Positions 16,406 through 24,963 of a DNA stretch of 64,000 nt are shown here, piece after piece (position 1 is the stretch's first letter; every line of letters starts with the position of its first letter). The stretch is from JBBIQS01 sp037442205 (GTDB taxonomy: Bacteria; Myxococcota; Myxococcia; Myxococcales; UBA5297). The stretch spans positions 1 through 64,000 of the forward strand of contig JBBIQS010000026.1 of NCBI GenBank assembly GCA_037442205.1, in the 5' to 3' direction. The notes under the pieces were generated by a model. It did no database searches and was not told where the DNA came from. It saw nothing but the letters and a program-made list of their open reading frames with translations. The translations under genes were made by a program, and so were the position numbers.

Positions 16406-19228
16406 ATGAGGACATCGACTCTCCTGGCAGCCCTGTGCGCCGGCATGGTGGCCCTGTCCGGCTGCCAAGATCCTCGGAACGGCGTGCCCGCGAGCGACGC
16501 CGGCGAGCCCCCGACCACCGACGCCGGATCCAAGCAATGCCCGGCCAGCTGCCCGCAGGGAACGGCCTGCGACTCCGCCACCGGCGAGTGCGTGGCCTGC
16601 TCCGAGACCGACGACCAGTTCTGCTCCCGGCTGGCGATCCAGTGCGGCCCGGCCAGCGGGCTGGACAAGTGCGGCCAGCAGCGCGAGGTCGCCGAATGCT
16701 GCGCCGCCGGGCCGTGCAGCGCCGACATCTGCGGCGGAGGGGACGCCGGCCTCGACGGCGGGATGCCTCTCAACGACACCTGCGACACCGCCGCCACCAT
16801 CGCCTTCGACGGCAACGGCCACTTCCAGGCCACCGGCGACACCACCTCCGCCCACAACGACACCCAGAGCCTCAACTGCCTGGGCGGGGGCAACGACCTC
16901 CTCTACTCGTTCACCATCGCCGATCCCAAGGACGTGACGATCAGTCTCTTACCGCAGCACGGCAGCGGGCTGGATCCCATTGTCAGCATTCGCCGCGACT
17001 GCGCCGCCAAGTCCAGCGAGCTCTCTGGTGGCTGTTCGGACGCTCCCTATGGAAGCACGGTCGCCAGCTTCACTCTCAAGACCCTGCCCGCCGGCACCTA
17101 CTTCATCGTGGTCGACGGCTATTCGGGCACCGCCGGCCCCTTCACGTTGACGGTGGACGCGGTGACCCCGCCCCCGCCCCCGGCCAACGACACCTGCGCC
17201 TCGCCCGAGCCCCTCGACCTCTCTTCGGGCCACGCCCAGGTGACGGGAACCACCGCCGGCGCCGACAACACCGCCGCCGGCAGCTGCAACGGTTGGGGCC
17301 AGGCGCCCGACGTCGTCTACTCCTTCTCCATCGCCTCGCCTCGGAAGCTCACTGCCCGAGTCACCGGCAGCAGGGGGCTCGACCCGGTGGTCTACCTGCG
17401 CTCGGCCTGCGGCGACGCGGTGACCGAGATCCCCAGCGGCTGCGCCCTGGCTCCCGCTGGCAGCACCACCGCGACCCTGAACGTCGGCAGCCTGCCTGCG
17501 GGCAGCTACTTCCTCTTCGTCGATGGCTATGACGCGAGCGCCGGCGGTTTCACCCTGACCATCGACGTGGCCGCCACGCCTCCGGTTCCCGCCAACGACA
17601 CCTGCGCCAGCCCCGAGGCGCTTCTCTTCGACGCCAACGGCCACGCCCAAACCCAGGGCGACACCAGCTCCGCCCACGACGACGACCGGGCCACTTGCGG
17701 CGGCATCGGCGGCGACGTCTACTTCACCTTCACCACCAACGAAACCAAGAAGGCAGCGTTCCGGCTGTCGGGCGGCAGCGGCGGGTTCGATCCGGTGCTG
17801 AGCATCCGCAGCTCTTGCGGCCCCGGGTCGTTCAGCGAGCTTCCCCAGGGATGCGCCCAGGCGCCCACTGGAAGCCCCGACGCCAGCCTCCTCTTCGGCA
17901 GGTTGCCGGCCGGCACCTACTACCTGGTGGTCGACGGCTACAACGGCTCCAGCGGACCCTTCACGCTCAGCGCCGACCTGTCGACCCCGGAACCGCCGCC
18001 GGCCAACGACGCCTGCGGCGCCGGGGTCGTGGCTCTCAGTCTCTCCGGCGGAAGCACCTCGGTCGCCGGCAGCACGCTCTACGCCCTCAACAATTTCTCG
18101 GCCACCTGCGCCAATGCCGATGGGCCGGACGTCGTCTACAGCTTCCAGCTGGCGGCGCACTCCAAAGTCACTGCCACCGTCACGCCCGATTCCACCGTCG
18201 CCGGATACTGGCCGGTGGTGACGATCCTCAGCGACTGCGCCTCGCTCAGCTCGGCGGCGGAGATGACCTGCGGCTCGGGCGGGCCGGCGGTGGCCAACGA
18301 TCTCCCCGCCGGCACCTACTACCTGGTGGTCGACGGCGCCTACTCGACCGCTGGCAGCTTCACGCTCAACGTGGCGGTGCAGCCGTGGGCCGCCGGACCG
18401 GCCAACGACAGCTGCGGGTCGGTCCAAGCGCTGACCCTGCTCAACGACTCGGTCAGCGTGGACGGCTCGACCCTGGGTGCCCTCGACCAGACTGGCCCCG
18501 CGGTGGTCTGCGCCGACTGGACCGGCAAGGACGTGGTCTATTCGCTGACCACCAGCGACGTCCGCAAGATCACCGCCACCGTCACTCCGCTCAACAAGGC
18601 CGATAACTACCGCCCGGCGGTCTACCTGGGCAGCAGCTGCGCCACCTGGAACGCCAACACCCTGGGCGCCTGCGCCAAGGCTGCCTCGCCCACCGCCGAG
18701 GCCTCGGCCACCATCCCCGCGGCCGCGCCCGGGACCTGGTACGTCTGGGTCGACTCGGGAGGCTTCTCGCGCAGCGCCGGCACCTTCAATCTGACGGTGA
18801 CCGCCGCTCCCGCCACCGCCCTCCCCAACGATCGCTGCGACGGGGCCATCGCGCTCACCAAGGGCGTGCCGGTCTCCGGCGACACCACCACCGCGACCAA
18901 CGACTACGGGAGCGGCCCGGGGACCGCTGCCTGCGGCGGCTACAAGCTGGCGTTGACCGGGCACGATCTGGTCTACAGCTACACTCCGGCCGCCGCTGGC
19001 GACTTCACCGTCACCGTGACTGCCGATCCCGCTTCGACCTTCGCCCCGGCGGTCTTCGTCAGCCAGAACCTGTGCGGCGACACCGGAACCTGCCTCGCCC
19101 GGGCCGAGGGCCTCGGCGGGCCGGTCTCGGCCACGGTGACCGCGGCCAGGGCGGCGACCCCCTACTTCATCGTGGTCGACGCCGCCCTCTACAGCGACTG
19201 GGGCCCGTTCACCGTCGAGGTGCGGTAG
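16406..19228 (+). CDS. Large lipoprotein with six PPC-like beta repeats (paralogue of the preceding gene)
   Basis: The ATG follows GAGG; 940 residues. The lipobox is LSGC. The Cys module (KQCPASCPQGTAC, GPASGLDKCG, AECC) aligns closely with that of the upstream paralogue. Six PPC-like repeats follow, each opening NDTC, NDAC, NDSC or NDRC and carrying LPAGTYF.VVDGY. Compared with the paralogue one central repeat is missing; the last two repeats of both proteins correspond (KDVVYSLTTSDVRKITATV, then NDYGSGP). It is probably surface-exposed and lipid-anchored. No enzyme domain is visible. Confidence 0.85.
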   Translation: MRTSTLLAALCAGMVALSGCQDPRNGVPASDAGEPPTTDAGSKQCPASCPQGTACDSATGECVACSETDDQFCSRLAIQCGPASGLDKCGQQREVAECCAAGPCSADICGGGDAGLDGGMPLNDTCDTAATIAFDGNGHFQATGDTTSAHNDTQSLNCLGGGNDLLYSFTIADPKDVTISLLPQHGSGLDPIVSIRRDCAAKSSELSGGCSDAPYGSTVASFTLKTLPAGTYFIVVDGYSGTAGPFTLTVDAVTPPPPPANDTCASPEPLDLSSGHAQVTGTTAGADNTAAGSCNGWGQAPDVVYSFSIASPRKLTARVTGSRGLDPVVYLRSACGDAVTEIPSGCALAPAGSTTATLNVGSLPAGSYFLFVDGYDASAGGFTLTIDVAATPPVPANDTCASPEALLFDANGHAQTQGDTSSAHDDDRATCGGIGGDVYFTFTTNETKKAAFRLSGGSGGFDPVLSIRSSCGPGSFSELPQGCAQAPTGSPDASLLFGRLPAGTYYLVVDGYNGSSGPFTLSADLSTPEPPPANDACGAGVVALSLSGGSTSVAGSTLYALNNFSATCANADGPDVVYSFQLAAHSKVTATVTPDSTVAGYWPVVTILSDCASLSSAAEMTCGSGGPAVANDLPAGTYYLVVDGAYSTAGSFTLNVAVQPWAAGPANDSCGSVQALTLLNDSVSVDGSTLGALDQTGPAVVCADWTGKDVVYSLTTSDVRKITATVTPLNKADNYRPAVYLGSSCATWNANTLGACAKAASPTAEASATIPAAAPGTWYVWVDSGGFSRSAGTFNLTVTAAPATALPNDRCDGAIALTKGVPVSGDTTTATNDYGSGPGTAACGGYKLALTGHDLVYSYTPAAAGDFTVTVTADPASTFAPAVFVSQNLCGDTGTCLARAEGLGGPVSATVTAARAATPYFIVVDAALYSDWGPFTVEVR

Positions 19229-19243
19229 CCGCGGCGCTGCCGG

Positions 19244-19669
19244 TCAGCGCAGGGACGCCACCGCGCCGGGCCGGCCGAGGAGGAAGGCGCCCAGGGCCTT
19301 GTCGGTCTTGGCGATGTGGTTGCGCAGCCAGACGCAGACGCGGTTGTTGATCTCGATCACCAAGCCGGTGGTGGGGCCCAGCTCCTGGTGGGACTTCTTG
19401 AGGTCGAAGAAGTCGCGCACGAACGCCTCGTGCTGGGCCTTGTGGTCGGCGTAGCCCGGGTAGCCGTGGGCGACCATGGCCTTCTCTTCCAGGCCGAAGT
19501 GGTCGATCAGGTACTGCTCCAGGAAGAGCAGGGCGCGGGTGGCCTCGGCCTTGCCGCGCCCCAGCCGCATCGCCTCCAGCAGCTCGTCGGCGATGCGGAA
19601 CAGCTCCTTGTGCTGTCCGTCGATCTTCTCCACGCCGACGGCGAGGTCAGGGGTCCACTGAATGGCCAT
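19244..19669 (-). CDS. Bacteriohemerythrin
   Basis: This 141-residue single-domain hemerythrin keeps all seven di-iron ligands: H20, H57, E61, H76, H80, H118 and D123 (HKELF, DHFGLEEKAM, HKAQH, HIAKTDK). It should bind oxygen reversibly in the cytoplasm, as an oxygen store, carrier or sensor. Upstream the minus strand reads GGCTACAAT (19712-19720 on the plus strand), a good -10 box without a clear -35. It ends 15 bp from the convergent repeat lipoprotein. Confidence 0.93.
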   Translation of the reverse strand: MAIQWTPDLAVGVEKIDGQHKELFRIADELLEAMRLGRGKAEATRALLFLEQYLIDHFGLEEKAMVAHGYPGYADHKAQHEAFVRDFFDLKKSHQELGPTTGLVIEINNRVCVWLRNHIAKTDKALGAFLLGRPGAVASLR

Positions 19670-19870
19670 GGTCGTCCTTCGGGCAAGGCGGCCTTGCGCA
19701 ACGAGGGCGGCATTGTAGCCAAAGAATGGCGCGGGAGGGGCGCGCTACGAGCGGAAAATCATTGATGTTCCAATGGAATTTGCGAGCGAATGCCTGGCCG
19801 GACCCTGGCCGCCGGGCAGGCTGACGCGTCGGCCGGACTGAAGCCGAGAGGGCGAGAGGGCGCCCGGCGC

Positions 19871-20164
19871 TCAGTGCATCGGGCTCTGCGGCAGCTTGCC
19901 CAGGTCGATGGCGCCGAAGCTCTTCTCGTAGCGGGAGAGGTTGTCCTGCAGGGCCAGAAGCAAGCGCTTGAGGTGCTGGGGACTGGTGATGATGCGGGCG
20001 CGCACCTTGGCCTTGGGCTGCTGGGGCTGGACGTAGATGAAGTCGACGGTGAACTCGGTGGGGGTGTGATTGACCATCGCCAGGTTGCAGTACATGCCCT
20101 GGGCCGTCGCCTCGTCGAGCTCGAGCTGCAGCTGCACTTCGGGAACCTGCGGCTTGTCGGTCAT
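19871..20164 (-). CDS. DUF3467 family protein
   Basis: This 97-residue soluble protein matches the DUF3467 pattern: QGMYCNLAMVNHTPTEFTVDF, PKAKVRARIITSPQHLKRLL and LQDNLSRYEKSFG. Family members are small, widespread and of unknown function. The ATG has GGAGG upstream. It is divergent from the esterase gene at 20285. Confidence 0.85.
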   Translation of the reverse strand: MTDKPQVPEVQLQLELDEATAQGMYCNLAMVNHTPTEFTVDFIYVQPQQPKAKVRARIITSPQHLKRLLLALQDNLSRYEKSFGAIDLGKLPQSPMH

Positions 20165-20284
20165 GGGGCCTCCGTTGCGGGGCGCCTGTCATAGCACGCC
20201 TGGGCCGCCCGCTCGCTGGCCTTGGCGGCGGCCGCCGACGACCGCCTACAAAGCCGCCCGGCGACGTGCTATCGACTTGGAGGC

Positions 20285-21055
20285 GTGGCCCTCCCCGTCC
20301 CGACAGACCCCAAGCTGCGTCCCTTTGCGCTGGGCAAGAGCGGCCCGAGGGTGCTGCTCGTCCACGGGTTCACCGGGACTCCCTTCGAGATGCGCTACCT
20401 GGGCGGCTACCTGGCGCGCCGCGGCTTCCGGGTCACCGGCATCAAGCTGCCGGGCCACGGGACCGATCCCTACGAGCTGGAGCGCAGCGGCTCCTCGGAG
20501 TGGATCAGCGAGGCGCGGGCGGCGCTGCTGTCTTTTGGCGACGAGCCGGCCTTCGTCGCCGGGCTGTCGATGGGGGCGCTGATCTCGCTGATCCTGGCCG
20601 CCGATCATCCGGAGCGGGTGCGGGGGTTGGCGCTGTGCGCCCCGGCGCTGCAGCTGCGGCGGCGGGCGGCGATGCTCTTGCCGCTGGCCAGCCTGGGGGC
20701 GCTGACCCGGCTGGCGCGCTTCGTCGACAAGAACCCCAGCCGGCTCGCCGACCGCAAGATGGGCGCCCAGCTGCCGATGGTGGATCGCATCCCATCGGCG
20801 GCGGCGGCGCAGTTCGGGCAGGTGCAGGTGCTGGCGCGGCTGGCGCTGCCCAAGGTTCGGGCCCCGGCGCTGGTGGTCTCCTCGCAGGGAGACCTGACGG
20901 TGTCGCCGGCGGCGCCCGACGAGGTCGCCCGGCGCATCGGCTCGCGCCCGGCGCGGCGCCTGCGGCTCAGGAATTCCAGCCACATCCTTACCCTCGACGT
21001 CGAGCGCGAGATGGTCGCTCGCGAGGTCGAGACTTTCTTCCGCGAGCTGCTCTAG
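20285..21055 (+). CDS. Alpha/beta hydrolase, monoacylglycerol lipase/carboxylesterase type
   Basis: With the GTG at 20285 the product is 256 residues, close to Est30-type carboxylesterases. Motifs are the oxyanion VHGFTG, nucleophile S95 in GLSMG, D203 in SQGDLTV and H233 in NSSHILTLD. GGAGG lies only one base before this GTG; a TTG at 20222 would add 21 residues without an RBS, so the start is unsure. There is no signal peptide, so it is cytoplasmic. It lies 39 bp before glycerol kinase in the same direction. Release of glycerol from acylglycerols followed by phosphorylation would make sense, but this is inference. Confidence 0.85.
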   Translation: MALPVPTDPKLRPFALGKSGPRVLLVHGFTGTPFEMRYLGGYLARRGFRVTGIKLPGHGTDPYELERSGSSEWISEARAALLSFGDEPAFVAGLSMGALISLILAADHPERVRGLALCAPALQLRRRAAMLLPLASLGALTRLARFVDKNPSRLADRKMGAQLPMVDRIPSAAAAQFGQVQVLARLALPKVRAPALVVSSQGDLTVSPAAPDEVARRIGSRPARRLRLRNSSHILTLDVEREMVAREVETFFRELL

Positions 21056-21094
21056 GGCGGCCGCGCTGCCACGTTGCCAAGGAGGGCGACACCG

Positions 21095-22576
<1,482 letters not shown>

Positions 22577-22674
22577 CCGACGCGGAGCGCGCCTCGCAAG
22601 TTGCCGCAGTTCCTGGACGTCCGGGGCGCTCGAGGAATCGAGCGCGACTGGAACGCGGTCGCCCTGTCCTGAGG

Positions 22675-22869
22675 ATGGAGAGCCAGTTCCATGCCCCCTG
22701 GCCGACCTACGGCCTCTTCCTCGACGTGGGCGGCAGCGACATCTAGGTGGTCCAGGGCAGCCCGCTGAGCCGCGACGGCCCCTCCTGGGACGGGACCAAG
22801 GGAAATGCCGACGCCAAGCTGGGGCTGGGCGTCGGCATCGACCGCGACGAGGGGACGGTGATTCCGTGG
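22675..22869 (+). pseudogene. Remnant of an unidentified gene, interrupted by an in-frame TAG
   Basis: One frame reads protein-like on both sides of a TAG at 22744-22746: FHAPWPTYGLFLDVGGSDI before it, and DGPSWDGTKGN then KLGLGVGIDRDEG after it. The FLD.GG.D and GVGID pattern recalls repeats in secreted proteins of unknown function from Myxococcota. No start with an RBS precedes it, and both ends trail into non-coding-looking sequence. The rest of the 338-bp gap between glpK and the convergent gene holds only a bulged GCGGGCAG/CTGCCCCGC hairpin (22869-22898) that may terminate transcription. Confidence 0.4.
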
Positions 22870-22914
22870 CGGGCAGGGCCATCGAGAGACTGCCCCGCCC
22901 TGACTGCGAAGGCG

Positions 22915-24867
22915 TCAATGCGCGTACATCAGGACGTTGCTCGTTTTGTCGTAGTAGCTCACATGCGGGCTGCCGGTGGCGTCGATCTTGAGTGAGGCCG
23001 CGCCGCCCCCGTTCGGATCCAGTTGCTGGCTGGTCCAGCCCGAGCCGGGGTTCTGGTAGTAGTTGAGCGTCCAGGCGCGGTGGACGATGTGCGGATTGCC
23101 CGCCGGATCGAGAGCGAGGGAGGGGCTTTGTCCCCGTCCCCAATCACTCGCTGCCCTCACGGACCAGCCCGCCGAGCCCGAGGTGGCGTACTTGGCGGCG
23201 AATTCTTTATTGCTGTTGGGCGGAGTGTAGCTGTCCACGAAAGCGATGTGCGGACCGCCGTTGGCATCCAGCGCCAGGGACGTGCTGCCCACGTCGGCGG
23301 CCCCGACGAATTCCGTCCGCCAGAGGGTGCCGTTCCAACTCGAATAGGAGAGCGCCCAGGAAGCGGATCTGTAATTGCTTATGTGTGGATTTCCCGCGGA
23401 ATCCAGCGCGATTGAGGTATATTCCCCGGACGAATTCGGGTCCGCCGTCTCGATGGACCAATTCGTCCCGATCCGCTTCGCGTGCCTGAGGACGTGGGCC
23501 GTTCCGGTATCACCTCGATAGCTGATGTGCGGGGTGTCGGAACTGTCCAGAGCCAAGGAGCAGAATTCTCCGGAGTCGTTGTATTGCCTTGGCGGAACAG
23601 CCACCCCGTCCACGGTCTGAACGGACCAAGCGGTCCCCGTCCACTCCGCGTACTTGAGCGTCGCGATCTTGTTTCCAGCCCAGCTGACCCGGAATGTCCA
23701 GGAATAGGTGAAGGCAATGCGAGGCTTGCCGGCGCTGTCCAGGGCCAGAGATATTGATTGTGCCTGCCAGCCGTCCGCTTGGCTACTCACGGGCGCCACG
23801 GTCTGGATGGCCCAACTCGTCCCCGTCCATTCAGCGTATTTGAGGGTGAGATTGGTGTCGTCGCTGTAGGCGATGTGGGGGTTGCCCGCCGCGTCGAGGG
23901 CCAACGAGCTGATGCGACCGACGTCGCCGGCCGAATCGACCGTGTCATGGATCCACGGGCAACACGAGTTGCCGCAGGCGTGGGCGGTGGCGGAGCATGA
24001 GGTGGCGACGCACTTGGCGCCGTCGCATCCCAGGGAATTGATGGAGGGACCGGTCGGGCAGACGGCGCAGGCGCCGCCGCACATCTCGAAGTTCGCCTGG
24101 CAGGCCATTCCGCAGCTCGTGCCGTCGCAGGTCGCCACTGCGTTGGCGGCGGAGGAGCAGGCGGAACATCGATTGCCGCAGGTGGCTGGCGATAGATCCG
24201 AGACGCAGGTTGCCCCGCAGCGGTGGAAGTTGACCTGGCAGGTGCACGCGTGAGTGGTCAGATCGCAGGACTCCGTAGCGGCGTCGCATTGCGCGTCCGC
24301 GGCGCAGCCGGGCTTGCACTGGCCGGTGGCCAGGTCGCAGTAGCTCAGGCCGGTGCAGGGGGTCGCCGGCTTGCGGCAGTCGGCCACCGCCTGGCAGCTT
24401 CCGCTGGAGCAGATTTGGCCGAGCCCGCAGGCGTTGGTGCAGCTGCCACAGTGGGCGGGATCGCTCTTTAGGTCCAGGCAGCTCGCCCCGCACTTGCTCA
24501 ATCCCGAGGCGCAGCCGCCTCCCGAGGCGACGCACTTGTTGCCCTGGCAGGTCAGCCCCGAGCAGCAGGGATCGTTGGCGGAGCATTGCTGGCTGGCCGT
24601 CCGGCAGCTGCCGGCATCGGGGCCGCCGCTCTCCGAGGAGCAGACGAAGTCCGCGCAGCTCTGGCCCGAGGCCGAGCAGTCGGAGCACTCGACTCCCCCT
24701 CGGCCGCAGGCTGCACCCTCGGTTCCGGTCTGGCAGACGCCGTTCTGACAGCACCCCTGGCAGCTCGACGGATCGCAGGTCGCGGCGCTGTTCTGCGAGC
24801 AGTCGCCCGCGAGCAGCGCCGCCGCCATTGCTGCGACGGGAAGCCAAGTCCTAGAAATGTCAGTCAT
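22915..24867 (-). CDS. Secreted Cys-rich protein with C-terminal propeller-like repeats
   Basis: The ATG at 24867 follows GGAGCGAGAA; 650 residues. The N-terminal signal resembles a lipoprotein signal but reads LAGDC, with Asp just before the Cys, so lipidation is doubtful. Residues 30-305 hold about 45 Cys in EGF/TIL-like units (CDPSSCQGCCQNGVC, CGAGCL-like, CGNSCC). The rest is a series of about 45-60-residue repeats built around SLALDSAGNPHIAY and LKYAEWTGTSW, as in sialidase-like propellers without catalytic residues. It is probably an extracellular binding protein. It shares the CD..SC.GCCQ...C.PG start with the next gene upstream. Confidence 0.8.
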   Translation of the reverse strand: MTDISRTWLPVAAMAAALLAGDCSQNSAATCDPSSCQGCCQNGVCQTGTEGAACGRGGVECSDCSASGQSCADFVCSSESGGPDAGSCRTASQQCSANDPCCSGLTCQGNKCVASGGGCASGLSKCGASCLDLKSDPAHCGSCTNACGLGQICSSGSCQAVADCRKPATPCTGLSYCDLATGQCKPGCAADAQCDAATESCDLTTHACTCQVNFHRCGATCVSDLSPATCGNRCSACSSAANAVATCDGTSCGMACQANFEMCGGACAVCPTGPSINSLGCDGAKCVATSCSATAHACGNSCCPWIHDTVDSAGDVGRISSLALDAAGNPHIAYSDDTNLTLKYAEWTGTSWAIQTVAPVSSQADGWQAQSISLALDSAGKPRIAFTYSWTFRVSWAGNKIATLKYAEWTGTAWSVQTVDGVAVPPRQYNDSGEFCSLALDSSDTPHISYRGDTGTAHVLRHAKRIGTNWSIETADPNSSGEYTSIALDSAGNPHISNYRSASWALSYSSWNGTLWRTEFVGAADVGSTSLALDANGGPHIAFVDSYTPPNSNKEFAAKYATSGSAGWSVRAASDWGRGQSPSLALDPAGNPHIVHRAWTLNYYQNPGSGWTSQQLDPNGGGAASLKIDATGSPHVSYYDKTSNVLMYAH

Positions 24868-24908
24868 TTCTCGCTCCTTGCGGCCGAAGGCCTGCCTTTC
24901 GATCTGGA

Positions 24909-24932
24909 ATACAGGCCCCAGAGGGATTTGTC
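24909..24932 (-). promoter_or_regulatory. ECF-like two-part promoter motif
   Basis: On the minus strand: GACAA (24932-24928), 14 bp, TGTAT (24913-24909), 41 bp before the ATG at 24867. GCG precedes GACAA as in the other copies. The final two bases differ from the TGTCC consensus. Confidence 0.45.
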
Positions 24933-24963
24933 GCGTTGACCGATCGAGTTTCGAGGGGGCGCG

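Noticed and set aside
19740..19790. Possible sigma-54 promoter upstream of the hemerythrin gene (TTGGAACATCAATG on the minus strand)
   Set aside because: The -12 element (TTGC) is missing at the right distance.
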